The notes: generated from the letters alone by a model not told the origin. 29,031 nt of DNA from Tubiluchus corallicola (GCA_030141605.1 JAQGDQ010000187.1:391501-420531); one strand, 5' to 3'. Positions 1 to 12,568 are shown, numbered from the stretch's first letter. Program-made: numbers and translations.

Positions 1-751
1 TTTCTGAACGTTTTTGTCCATGACATAAATTTTTTTTGAGTACTCAATAACCATCGTTATTAGCAAACCTGCGTTAAATTTTGGATACTGGCTTGCAGGA
101 TGCCAACCTGAATAAGAAAAATCCATGTCATCAGTTTATAATCGCTGAGTCATCAAAATCTTTTGCGTGATCCAAATTGTTTTGTAAAATTTACGAGATG
201 AAAAGTCAGTAAATTTCAAATTCCACTAGTGCAATCTTTGTATTAAATAATCGCATTTACACAATTCAGGTAAAATCTCTAACCGGCGCGAACGATGTAG
301 CTATATAATAACGTTTTAATGGTAAAGCGGGATAATGGCTGAGTAATCATGAGCGTGATTCGCGACCGAAGTTATTAACTGTTAATAGAAGCGTTAACAG
401 AGTTCGTGGATGTAAGAATGACTGAGTGATTTCATTCCCTATACTGGTTCTAATTATTTACTTTTTACATAGGGGATGTGTATACGTCCGAATGTGACTC
501 ACTGACCTCTGCTCGTTCTATAGCTTATCTTAGAAGTTCACTCTTGATAATGAGGCAAGCCCCGGCGCCACAAACATCTCATAGATGCATTGCAATAATG
601 ATGTCTTTTTCCACTTAATTGTAATAAAAAATCGTTTCGTTGTAAAAGTACCACCGTAAAAGTAAGACAGCGGCAATTCAAAATGGAGATGGGTGAGGGA
701 TTGAGCATGTTGGCATTGTACTAACAACTTTTAGATTATTCCCATTCATAG
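1..751. other. Left-edge non-coding stretch, presumed nucleotidase intron
   Basis: No coding exon was recognised here. The first clear exon of the 5'-nucleotidase begins at 752 behind a CAG-like acceptor (TAG at 749-751), so this stretch is presumably part of the preceding intron. A splice-like TTGCAG near 92-97 is followed by an open stretch, but it does not resemble the metal-binding N-terminal half of the enzyme and has no convincing donor. It was therefore not called as an exon. Confidence 0.5.
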
Positions 752-1378
752 GTTTGGCAAATCTGCTGTGTTGGTTTTAAACAGCGGTCTGAAAGTTGGA
801 ATTGTTGGGTACACTACCACTGAGACACCATCAATATCTAATAGCGGTAAATACAAACTTTTTATCACTTAACTACAAGTGGTGATAATTTTGCAGTTGC
901 TGTAGTATACATGTAGGAAAGAAAATACGTAACCGTAGGAAAAAATGCTACTCAGGATGCAAGCAGGATGAGGGAAGAACTTCAAACAGGTAGAAAGGCG
1001 GTTAATTGAAAATGGCGCTGGTTAAAGCTGATTACCTAACTAATCATTTTTCTTGTTTATTCCTTTTAGAGAAACTAACTTTCGATGATGAGATAGAAAG
1101 TATTAGAGCCGAAGTAGCTAAAATACAAAGAGACCCTAGCGTAAAAATAATAATTGCTCTTGGGCATGCTGGATTTTCAAAAGACAAAGAAATTGCACAA
1201 AAAGTTGAAGGAGTCGATGTTGTAGTCGGTGGTCACACAAACACCTTCTTATGGCCCGAAGGTGGAGGTAAGGATATAAATATTTGTTTCATTTTCATGC
1301 AAATAAAAGCTTTTTGCATATAATTATAGTTTAACAGGAAGGGCGGGTAAAGAAAAAGCAATGGATTGGATAGACAGT

Positions 1379-1451
<73 letters not shown>

Positions 1452-1502
1452 AAGAGAGAGAGAGAGAGAAAGAAGAGAGGGAGAGAGAGAGGGAGAGAGA
1501 GC

Positions 1503-1563
<61 letters not shown>

Positions 1564-4500
1564 CCTAAACAGAGGAGGCAAAGATTCAAGCTGGTTTGCT
1601 CTCAAAAGTACAGATTCACTGCCAGACCATAAACACTGCTGTCAATATCTAGCTTTTTGTGTCGAATACGAATGGCAAAAGACCTACGTTAAAACAGTTT
1701 CAACTAATGTCTTCTTTTATTGAATCAGCATCTCCACCATCAACTGAAGTGCCAGAAGGAGACTACCCTTCCATAGTAAAAACCGATATAACAAATAAAG
1801 ACGTTCCTGTAGTTCAAGCTTTCACTAGAGGAAAGTATCTTGGAGAGTTACGTGTGGTATTTAGCGACAATGGTGATGTAATTAATTGGGAAGGATCACC
1901 CATACCTTTAGACAAATACGTCGATGAAGGTAAATAATTTTCTTGTGTTTATTTTATTTATTACTGAAAGAATACTTAAGTCTAGCTTAACCACTTCCAA
2001 AGCTAAACTTGGTCAAACTTGAAAATTTAATAAGGGTTGGTGTATTTCAGTGTATTTCCTCGCGGCTATATAGCACTTTAAGGAGATGTCTGGATTACCT
2101 AATTAATTGGTTCGCAGGGATATCGAGGCGCTTTTGAAGGCCGCTGTGACAACCATTTTCAGCGACTATTTTTATAAATCGGTACTTTTTAATCAGTTTA
2201 TGGCCTGTAATGTATATCTGTACATATATTACAAACTTACCATTTCTTGATAATGATAGTGAACTATTATTTTATTATTTCTTATTTTAAAGATTCAAGT
2301 GTACTGGACGAACTGGAACCGTGGAGAGAAGAGGTAATTGAAGCAAACTCACGTGAAATTTCACATACGAACGTTCTGCTCGATGGAAATCGCAAATATT
2401 GCCGATTAGAGGTAAACTGAAAATGACTAATGAAATTGCGTTTGATATTATTTTTCAATTTACGTAATGGTGGTTTCCTGTTTGCCTGTTTATGCACGTC
2501 ACATAACATTTGTTTAGCAGTATCAACCGTGATCTATGTAAGATTAAATGCATTCATGAATTCGTTCAGTGTATTGAAGTACAAGTACGGTATTCTAAAA
2601 TGTCGAATAGGAAACTGAAAGGTTTCACATTTTCAACGACCGTCTCAAAACGGCCAGTCAGGTCTTGAAGCAGAATAACTGACAAGAAAAACTCGTGACT
2701 AGGCGATGGTCTTTTTGACTCTTTTAAATTATGGATACGTTAAGTAGACTTCCTGCATACCCCATGAAGTAAACACCTTTAAAATATTTTATTGCCATGT
2801 GTAGTCATAGGAACATTACTTCATCTGAGGGCATGCTGAAAATGGATTCACAGATCATGGATATTGTATAGAATTTTACACCTGCATTCGATTTTTGCTA
2901 TTTTGCCATATAACACCAGTGATGGATGCGGTGGCTTATCTGCTTGAAAGACTTATGTAACTGGAAAAGAAAATTATTAATTATTTAAAATATTTTCACC
3001 AATTGGTAAATGTCGTTGACTCGCCTTTAGGGTTACACAAGCCTCTACAACTTTCTTTTTTAGCAAAATCCATTATAATCCATGAATGTGCAGCCCCCAT
3101 TGTTGTTTTCATTAAGGACATTACTGCCGCTGTTAATGGCAGTTCTGGTGCTGCTGCAGGTAGGGGTAGCGTTCCTAACAGGTAGCCCTGAGTAAAGCAA
3201 TGCAATGGGCCCCTTCAAAACCACTCATGGGAACACTGACAAAAAACAAATGTTTGAGAATGAGTGAATAGACAACACGTTTTGAACTTAAAACCAGAAA
3301 AAATAGTTCGCTGGCACTCTTGCAGAGTTCAGTTTCAGTATTACGTCGATTTTTGGTCGCTTAATGGCTTCGGCTTTCTTATATTGCTTGCTCGACGTTT
3401 TTCAATCTATACTCGTTTGTAGACTCTGTTCACAGTGAGGACGTGTGGAAAATTTCCTCGAGGAAAAAGTTGTTTCGGCGTTAATCACGAAAATAGAACA
3501 CATTGTAGAAATACTGCATGTCATGTTCCATTATCGTAATGAATCGTCGCGAAATTCAGATTAAAATTTAACTCTTCAATTACTTCTTGTTCAACGAACA
3601 ACAATTAACATATTTCAATATAAAATTATAACATTCAATCTCTCTTTTAACAGACAGACGATTTTATGTTTTATTAATGCAAATCTATGATTACATTCGT
3701 GAAAAAGAAAAAGAGCACACGTATTGCACATGTTTATTTTATACATGTATATTTTCAGATTTTGAAGTGGTTAATAAAGCTCTACTAAAAAAACAAACAG
3801 GTCTGACATTACATTGACAAAGATTATTAATTGCACTTTGTATATGAGAAATGTGTATAACTTAATTTAGACATGACTATATAGTATAAAATATCAAATT
3901 ACAAAGTCAGATCGTCAACGCAGTTTCTGAAGTTTACATCTTTTTTGTAATCGAGTTCTGCCGCAAAGTTAATAACTAGTCGAAAGTATCCCGAGTCATT
4001 CTAGTGTAACTGTAAAATTTCTCTCGATCGTCTCTCAAATGTTCATACAAGGTTGCAATAACACCACGATGCTGCCTTGTTTCGTTAATTGAGTACCCCC
4101 AGTAACGGCGGTAGTTTATACTATCGTAATAGTAGTAAGCACTCAGCAAAAACCTGGCTTCGTCTTCATTGTCCATTTTGCCGAGTAATAGCTACAAGTC
4201 TGCAACTGGCAAAGTAGCTGGAGCTAAATGGAATAAATCAGAAAAGTTTCAGTCCGATTTTTCTCGAAATCATGATTCAGCAACAGAGTTCATTTCACAG
4301 TGAAACAGCCGCGCAGTCAAACAACTCTATTGCTGCCTCATGATATCGATTAAAAATCGGAAATTTTCTGAAACTTTTCTGATTTTCTGACACCAATTCC
4401 GTACTCCATGTTCCCTGCTTCCTCACTGTGAACTGGGTCTTTTAGTCTTTTTAGATCAACTTTATTCAGACGTCCCACCGCCAACAACTTATTTAATCCG

Positions 4501-7500
4501 GTGCGTTAAAACGGCATTTTAAGCAACCGAGGAGGAAGTCACTGTCCACTGTAGATAATTATGTATGTAACTACCTGATCTTTAAGTCTCTCCTAAGTGA
4601 CACTCTCCCCCTTTTAGTCTTTTTAGACCAACTTTATTCAGACGACCCACCGCCAACAACTTATTTAATCCAGTGCGTTAAAACGGCATTTTAAGCAACC
4701 GAGGAGGAAGTCACTGTCCACTGTAGATAATTATGCATGTAACTACCTGATCTTTAAGTCTCTCCTAAGTGACACTCTCCCCCTTACAGTGTGTTTTATT
4801 AGAAAGACAAGCAAACATGGCATCGAACCCGTACGTCAGTGTTACTGACAGGATACATTGCATTTCATTGGTCAATGACGTACGGGTCAATAATGTATAA
4901 ATATATTATATAAAAATTCACTTTTATTTTAGGAATGTAATTTAGGCAATTTCGTTGCGGATGCTGTTGTTGATATCAACGTAAGGTATGAGAAAGGGGA
5001 GGAATGGAACAAAGTGGCAATAGGTGTGTGGAATGGTGGTGGAATTCGAGCTTCCATTGACGAAAAGGAAGAAGAAGGTGAGATAAAGCACTAACTAATA
5101 ATGCTGTGATTACTCTACAATCATAATTGTAACATCTATGGGCGTGCGCAGTTTACACATACATTTCGTTGTGGCACCAAAGGTATTGTTGCTCGTTTTA
5201 TTTACTCAGCGCTGCGATAAAATTTTCCCAATTACGTTAAATTATTTAGAACTAATAAATGTGGGCTATATTAATTGGTTTATAAGTGGTCTATATCAAT
5301 TCAGAATGGTATAAATTTTGACAAAGAATGAAGTTCATCCCATTATTTCCACAAACTGTTTTAGTATTGGCATAAACTATATAATTAATAATTTATTTCA
5401 TACAGGGCATGTCGTAGATGCCTCCACCTAATTGTGAATTTCTTGACATAAGATCAGGCAAACATAACAGTTTTGCAAGCGTCAGCATCACCGCAACACA
5501 CGTGAATGTGAATATGTCTCTTAATAGCACTGACTACTGATTTTAATTAGCAAATGAAAAAAGTAGTGGGGAGATCGTATGTGACAGACTTTTTTGTTAA
5601 AATCAGCGGCTCTGTTAGACTATCTTTAACATAGCAGTATACTTGAATTCTCAAAAATTTCTAATTCATTTAAAAGAATTATGGTTTGCCACTATTGGAC
5701 TATAAATGCTTTCAAGTATGACACTATCGGTAAGCAGACCTTTTAGTTTTTGCTAGTTGTAATTAATTTTGGGCTAACTCTAAACCTATGCGTATATATC
5801 AGAGGAAAGCAAAGCATATTTTGTGTATGTGGATGTGATAAAGTGACACGCAGCGATTGATTATTTCTCGTACATGACTTGGCGAATTGCGATGAAGCCA
5901 GAGCACATAAACACATATTTTAAAGATTTATTAGAAACTAAAATACCGAATACTAATCATTTCTCGCAGAAAAATACTTTACTGTACTCGTATTACGAAT
6001 TACGACGATTGGTGATGATGATAATGATGACAGTGATAATGAACCGACGACGACGATGCAGCTTCCCCCGCTGATGCAACAATAACGACAACGGCATTAA
6101 CTACGATGTTAATCACGACAACTTTTGACGATGATTATGGCATGGTAACAACGATGATGAAATTATTGGTGTGATGGTGGTAAGTGATAGCTACGTAATT
6201 TTTGTTGCAGGCTTAATAAGATTTGGAGATCTATTAACAGCATTTCCTTTTGGAAATACCATAGAACTGATTGATGTGACAGGCTCTGAACTGAAGAAAA
6301 TGATGGAACATTCTGTGAGCGGCTACAGTCCAGTTGATACACCTGGCCGATTTTTACAAATATCCGGTAAGAAATCATCATCATTGAACTTAAAGCTTAA
6401 TTTTTTACGATATTGATGATAGACGTAGGATTGTTGAGTGAAGATACTTGGTTGATTTCTTGTTATATGTTTCTAAGTATCTCAGTTAAAGCATATGATA
6501 AATTTAATGAGATGGCAGTTGCCCAATTGCTCGTACGGTGAATGTCAATTTAACTAGTTTCTTCACGATCAGACAGTGAACGGACACTATTCTTTTGACT
6601 CAGCCCATCAACTTCTCATGTTTTTGACAAAAAATGAGTGATAGTCTTAAAAACAAAGTAGATACAAGGTGCTGTAGAAGAAGTAGTGCAGTAGAAGTAT
6701 GTTGATAATTATGCTGAAATGTGCTGTTGCAATTACAAAAAGTGTTACAATGCACTTCAGATCTGCATTATCACCATTATTACATCATAATGACGTAAAA
6801 ATACAATTATATTTTATAATTTGATTTTTCTTTTCATACAGATGGACGTATAACTTGTTTTCTGGGCAACAATGTTTAAGTGCATCAGCATAGTTCTATT
6901 ACACTGTTTCTTCTGGAACACTGTGTAGGCCTTACAGCGTGCACGTATCAATTAGTCTGTCTATGCATTCTCTGACTAAATTTGTTTTTATTGGTTTAAG
7001 ATTTGCTTGGAGAATAATTACAACCTTGGCTCATTCGGGTAAACTGATTAAGACTACCTGATCTTATGATCATAAAATTGTAAAATTTTATTACGGTATC
7101 ACTTATCTTATCACTACATTAGTACTACCTTTTGTCGTGAAATGATGCAATAACTGTATTTTTGTTTGCATTTTTTATACTAATCGATTACACTGTTCAT
7201 AAACGTACCCTACATTAACAATATTATCACACTTTATATAAAATAATTATTATTACCTTGATACTTAGTATATGTATTAAAATATCCAATTGAATATATT
7301 GGAAAACTGTTACCTGCAATTACGTATATGCTACATGTGTAGACGGTATATTGTGCGGGTATACTACATTAGAAACACGTGTAACAAGTCCTGCGCAGTA
7401 AAAGTGGCGCAGGAAAAAATGGCAAAAATAGAAAAGTAGGTAAAAATTGTACAGGCAAAAATGGCACAGGAAAAAACGGAGCAGTAAAAATGGCACAGGG

Positions 7501-9316
7501 AAAAATGGCACAAATAGAAAAGTAGGTAAAATGGCACAGGAAAAATAGCACAAATGGAACAGCAGACCTTGGCCAAAGCCGAACAATCTTAAACTTCTTC
7601 ATCTGATGCTTTTAATTAAAAAAAACGTAAAAGAAACAAACATGAAAAATGTACCTGTAGTGCTATTATATGGACTAGCAAACGACTCAAAATATATTTT
7701 GTTCATTAACTGGATTTATAATCAATAATGCACGAATGTTCTACAGTGTTTACATACATGTTTTACCATTGATTTTGGCGATGGTAATAGACTGACAAAT
7801 ATGCAAATTTACATTCTAAGTCAATTTATAAGGCGATAAACATTAATAAGCAAAGGTTAAAAACAGCTTTTACTCAGTTTTGCAGCTTTACTCACAGACT
7901 TTCTCGAAATGGAACATGGAACTAACTCGTAGTAGTTTGTTCGAGTGGAGATAATAAAAAAGATGTAATAAACACTCTCCCTGAGACCTCCACGAACTGC
8001 TTCACAAATGTTTTTGTACGTGGTTCTCGCTCGATTTTTGCGAAAAAATTCCCATTTTGGCACCTTTTGCCCGCTTTCTCCAGCAAGTTTTGTGGAAATC
8101 TGTTAAGAAAATTTTGCGTAATAGGCTTACTGCCATAAAGACAAAAAACAAACAAACAAACTGTGTTGAAGCATAACTTTCTTGGCAGAGGTAAAAATAA
8201 TTAAAATAATTATACCCCCCCCCACACACACAGTAACCCAAAATCGTAAATTCATATTTTACTAGATGTGCCATTTTTACCTACGTTTTCACTAGTGCCA
8301 GTTTTTCCTGTCCTATTTTTAAGGTGCCATTTTCCTGTGCCATTTTTACCTGAGCAATTTTTATCTGCATTCCTAACATGTGCCATAACCTGGCGGCTTA
8401 CAGAAGGAAAATTTTTAGTTAACTCTTTTCCACTAAATTTTCCTCGCTTGTTAATTTAATAGTAAAAACCTTCGTTTTAATAGTAAAAACCTGCGTTTCA
8501 CCAGTGGATAACCAATAAACCGCAACAGTAAGGCCTGGGTGCGAAATTTGTTTTGGTAATTGGATACGATCAACTCTCCTTTTACTGGGAATATACTGTA
8601 TTATGTAAATTAAAACTAATTTAAGAGTTTGATATTTAATTGTAAACTTGTTACAGGAATGAAAGTTGTGTATGACGTCACAAAACCAGTTGGACAAAGA
8701 GTTATAGATTTACAAGCGAAGTGCACTCGGTGTAGATATCCCGTATTTGAACCTGTGGTTTCAGAGAACATCTACCGCGTCGTAATGCCAACGTTTCTCA
8801 TAGATGGCGGTGATGGCTTTGACATGCACTACACAAATAGAATAGAAACAGGTGAGTTATTGATCTCAAACAGCATACATGGGGTAAAATGCCTTCCATT
8901 AGTATGCTAAACCAACGAAAGTTTTGCGAAAGTGAAACCAGACTAATCTTATCTGGACTGAAAAACAATGTTAATAATAGTGAAACGGCTTAATTACAGC
9001 ATTGTTACTGCGGCGACGTATAATGTCAGTTTGTTGTCACTGTCGTCGTTGTCGTTATCATTATCATTATCACATTATCATTATCATTATTTTTTTTCCC
9101 TTTTCAGGCGACATGGATGCTGATGTGATAGAACGTTATATGAAGAAAATGTCATCTATTATAATTGGACTGGAAGGAAGAATAAGTTTCATCAATGGCA
9201 CTGTTAACGAATGCAATTTAAGCGATAGCCTGAGGTCAAAATCAAAGTCTACCATCTTTGCACTGTCAGTCATATTGACAGTTATTTTATGTTGTGGGAA
9301 TGTGTTTTTGTTATAA
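752..9316 (+). CDS. NT5E: Ecto-5'-nucleotidase (CD73-like), eight 3' exons, 5' end outside window
   Basis: Family role: GPI-anchored enzyme hydrolysing extracellular AMP to adenosine. Exons read as 752-846, 1070-1267, 1729-1929, 2293-2411, 4933-5077, 6211-6366, 8657-8851 and 9108-9316 (TAA 9314-9316). All introns are GT-AG and phase 1 except 2412-4932, which is phase 0. Together they give 438 residues, against about 574 for human CD73, so the signal peptide and first metal-binding motifs, including GNHE, lie upstream. Visible family motifs in order: VGIVGYTTTETP, IALGHAGF and GGHTNTF (metal-binding His), CRLEEC, NGGGIR, FPFGNT, CTRCRYP and FLIDGGDGF (substrate-stacking Phe and Asp). The C-terminus ends in a hydrophobic run after a Ser/Lys-rich spacer, as expected for a GPI signal. 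The cysteine pair equivalent to human C365-C387 is absent. Exon joins preserve frame throughout. Orthology is inferred from motifs; a paralogous 5'-nucleotidase is possible. Confidence 0.93.
1381..1561 (+). repeat. (GA)n microsatellite in nucleotidase intron 1268-1728
   Basis: About 180 bp of near-pure GA, with interrupted stretches around 1447-1507. It fills roughly 40% of a 461-bp intron. The transcribed strand gives a long polypurine RNA. Open frames across it are only Ser/Leu low complexity. Confidence 0.97.
2935..3036 (+). repeat. Dispersed repeat, copy 1
   Basis: About 100 bp matching the reverse complement of 11584-11684 with a few substitutions and one 4-bp gap. Shared landmarks are GACTTATGTAACT, AAAGAAAATTATT and the palindromic core ACCAATTGGTAAA. 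Two copies in opposite orientation 8.6 kb apart suggest an interspersed element, probably a MITE or the end of a DNA transposon. No coding content is recognisable in the shared part. Confidence 0.75.
3905..4176 (-). pseudogene. Decayed PIF/Harbinger transposase N-terminus, antisense in intron
   Basis: The 66-residue minus-strand frame starting at 4176 begins MDNEDEARFLLSAYYYYD, continues with a short linker, and ends in a segment containing LYEHLRDDREKFYSYTRM and TFD. This is the typical N-terminal arrangement of Harbinger-type (DDE_Tnp_4 associated) transposases: acidic start, 'LxxELRxDxxKFxxYFRM', then 'TFDxLL'. A TAG stop follows TFD, and after a frame change the next family segment is recognisable as KKDVNFRNC near 3908-3940. 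No DDE catalytic core follows on the minus strand. It is read as a dead fragment inserted antisense to the host gene. The family call rests on motif memory rather than a search; a short unrelated ORF is the main alternative. Confidence 0.68.
4227..4393. repeat. Imperfect inverted repeat (MITE-like hairpin)
   Basis: AATCAGAAAAGTTTCAG at 4236-4252 is perfectly complementary to 4368-4384. Shorter matching blocks continue inward (CCGATTTTT, ATCATGA, CAGCAA, AGAGTT), making arms of about 75 bp around a small centre. It lies next to the Harbinger remnant, so it may be a non-autonomous relative, but target-site duplications were not resolved. Confidence 0.7.
4439..4782. repeat. 172-bp tandem duplication, two copies
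   Basis: Copy one spans 4439-4610 and copy two 4611-4782. They differ at only about four positions (for example AGATCAAC versus AGACCAAC, and ATGTATGT versus ATGCATGT). Both end in a C-rich GACACTCTCCCCC. No coding potential is seen. High identity implies a recent duplication or ongoing conversion. Confidence 0.92.
4827..4887. repeat. 12-bp perfect inverted repeat just upstream of an exon
   Basis: ACCCGTACGTCA at 4827-4838 is complementary to TGACGTACGGGT at 4876-4887, with a 37-nt loop. The right arm ends 45 bp before exon 4933. Each arm contains a CRE/ATF-like TGACGT core. Confidence 0.8.
5078..6210. other. 1.1-kb nucleotidase intron
   Basis: The only structure noticed is a degenerate trinucleotide-rich stretch of GAT/GAC/ACG type at about 6000-6170, just before the acceptor TTTTTGTTGCAG. 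No mobile element or exon was recognised in the remainder. Confidence 0.6.
7398..8390. mobile_element. Foldback-like element with inverted short-unit arrays
   Basis: At 7398-7560 the plus strand carries many degenerate copies of a unit close to AAAAATGGCACAGG, some spaced by AAATAGAAAAGTAGGT. At 8268-8390 the complementary unit (GTGCCATTTTTACCT and similar) is repeated on the plus strand, so the two arrays are inverted relative to each other around about 700 bp. This is the architecture of foldback-type transposons, whose long termini are themselves built of tandem repeats. The interior has only short minus-strand frames with no recognised domain. It sits inside nucleotidase intron 6367-8656. 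Alternatively it may be an inverted minisatellite pair produced by rearrangement. Confidence 0.6.
8459..8497. repeat. Short tandem duplication
   Basis: The unit AATAGTAAAAACCTNCGTTTT occurs twice in succession with one base difference, just outside the right inverted array. Confidence 0.7.
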
Positions 9317-9445
9317 ATTAAGGTTGACAGTACCTACCTGTTAGCTATTGTAAATCGGCTGTAATTATACTTTTACAAATCATCGTCTCTTTCCGGTATA
9401 TAAATTTAACATCTATTGTAATTCTATTGTAATGTATATACTATA

Positions 9446-9451
9446 AATAAA
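9446..9451 (+). promoter_or_regulatory. Poly(A) signal AATAAA of the nucleotidase gene
   Basis: This is a canonical hexamer 130 bp after the stop codon, giving a short 3' UTR. It is followed within 30 bp by the (CT)n array, which could act as the pyrimidine-rich downstream element. No competing hexamer is closer. Confidence 0.6.
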
Positions 9452-9477
9452 TGCATATCACTATTCAATATGTAGAT

Positions 9478-10870
<1,393 letters not shown>

Positions 10871-10973
10871 AATAAAGATTAATTTAAAAAAGAAATCTCT
10901 CTCTCTCGTTTTCTCCCTTAGTCGTCTTTCTTTTTTTCTGTATGTCTATATTTTTGTGCATCTGTCTGTCTAC

Positions 10974-10976
<3 letters not shown>

Positions 10977-11006
<30 letters not shown>

Positions 11007-11068
11007 ACTCTCTCTCATTCCCTCGTCATTCCCTCTCCATCTCTCTCTCCCCCCTCTCTCTCTCTTTG
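10977..11068. repeat. CT-rich low-complexity tract
   Basis: Imperfect CTCTCT/CTCCC sequence, preceded by a shorter CT run at about 10896-10908. The open frames on both strands here are low-complexity artefacts. Confidence 0.9.
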
Positions 11069-12259
11069 GCGTCCACTTCTTGCGAAAGGCGATGCTCACT
11101 ACTCACTTCAACACAACACTGGTAAACTCACTGTAATAGCGCCAAACACAGGCTTGTTTCAATCAGTGAATGGGCACGAAAATTTATATAATGACAACCA
11201 TTGAATTAGCTTATCAATTATACTCATATTATATTATAAAAAATGAATCAAGATATTAAACTATTTTTGAGTGTCTGCGTAATTATAGAATTTAAAATAC
11301 AAGAAAACCCTCAGCTTACATAAAGCTTAAAAATCGTCTTGAAAATCTATACCACTTACGTACTTTTTGCATATCAGACTTGCGTGGGCAATAACGCTGT
11401 ATAAAACATGCAAATTTAAACTCCCGCGATGACCGTTACGCGCAATCATTTTGACGATAAGTCATTTGAAACAAGTTCAGACAATATTGTGTAAAGTTTG
11501 AAAAAAAATATCAGAGCATTCGTAGCGAACACCTCACTAACTAAGTAAAATTTGATTAAAAATACGTTTTTGGTTAGTGAATGGTGCACCCTGGAGGTTG
11601 AGTCAGCTATATTTTACCAATTGGTAAAAGCATTTTAAATAATAATTTTCTTTTCTAGTTACATAAGTCTTTTAAGCCGGTAAGCGAAATGCTAAGTAAT
11701 ATAATTTTGCATGGAAAATTTTTTGTGACATAATTTAACATTGCCTTTTCTTCCCCTGATTTACGTTGTGCGTACGCATAAAATTGCTATAAGGTAATAG
11801 AATTTTTTAAGGCGATTTTTCTGAAACCTACTTCTGGATCCCTTTTCTTGTCCTTTAACATTAAAGCAGAAATGGGTGATTTAGCGTATGCAATACTTCT
11901 ACGAAACTATTGTGAATGTGAAAATATCTAAATATTTTGATATATATGTACAATTTGTACATATACTAGGTATATGTATGTTGGCTGCACTTGATAACGA
12001 ACAAATGCGTTTGCAAGGCATGTATTTACTAAATTATCAATCAAAATTGTTTAGTTGGTTAGATTCGCAAACGTCAACCAAAACTCAGAGACCCGCATAT
12101 TAAATAAAAGACAGTTTAGTTGTCATTATACATAAGCCGGTAGGTCAACAGTGATTTGAAGGCTTCCGCGGCTTGGCTAGATCCGTAAGTAATAATAACG
12201 TCATAATGGTGGCCAGAAATTATTATACCACTAGACAAACCCCGCAAAAACTTTTGCGT
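11069..12259. other. Intergenic stretch with one repeat copy
   Basis: Apart from the dispersed repeat at 11584-11684, no gene or element was recognised. A 71-codon plus-strand frame at 11888-12103 has no family resemblance that I can see and no splice or promoter context. Confidence 0.5.
11584..11684 (-). repeat. Dispersed repeat, copy 2 (inverted)
   Basis: This is the reverse complement of 2935-3036 at roughly 80% identity by eye. Here the central palindrome is complete: TTTTACCAATTGGTAAAA. Homology stops near GGTGCACC on one side and near CCGGTAAG on the other, which may mark element limits. Confidence 0.75.
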
Positions 12260-12568
12260 ATAAACCCACAATGACAAACCATACCACACTATCCACATCA
12301 AGCGACCAATACTACACCACTCGTAGCATGCCACACCACACCAATCACACAATGCCAGCCCCACTACACTACCTATATCACACCACTTTACCCATACCAC
12401 ACCACCTAGACCAAACAGCATCACAACACTGATGCTACGCTACACACATTACACCACACATGCCACCCACACCTTGCCACCTCACCACACGACACCACTC
12501 GCACCATATCACAGCACCACAACACATCAACCGTACCTTGCCACACCACCCACAACACAACACACTGT
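12260..12568. repeat. CA-rich degenerate minisatellite (CCACACCA-like)
   Basis: About 300 bp of degenerate ACACC/CCACA units, for example CATGCCACACCACACC and ACACCACTTTACCC. It directly abuts the 3' side of the minus-strand RT fragment at 12569. In that orientation it reads as TGTGG-type repeats and could be a 3' tail expansion. Open frames over it on both strands are compositional. Confidence 0.8.

Larger units (their letters stand above)
2412..4932. other. 2.5-kb nucleotidase intron rich in repeats
   Basis: This is the only phase 0 intron of the gene. It contains, in order, a dispersed repeat copy at 2935-3036, an antisense Harbinger transposase remnant at about 3905-4176, an inverted repeat at about 4227-4393, a 172-bp tandem duplication at 4439-4782 and a 12-bp inverted repeat at 4827-4887. 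Nothing else was recognised in it. Confidence 0.7.

Noticed and set aside
92-170. Possible upstream nucleotidase exon after TTGCAG
   Set aside because: Translation shows no convincing match to the family N-terminal domain and no plausible donor in phase with exon 752.
1233-1605. Long Ser/Leu frames on the minus strand
   Set aside because: They are translations of the GA microsatellite in a spliced intron.
2996-3205. Overlapping 60-69 codon frames on both strands
   Set aside because: Part overlaps a dispersed repeat copy and no domain is recognisable, so no gene was called.
4812-4835. tRNA-like B box on the minus strand (GGTTCGATGCC)
   Set aside because: No matching A box or cloverleaf arms; it is explained by the inverted repeat arm.
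7320-7602. Three overlapping minus-strand frames rich in FxCAIF/PVPF repeats
   Set aside because: They are translations of the short-unit array in three frames, with no membrane-protein family resemblance.
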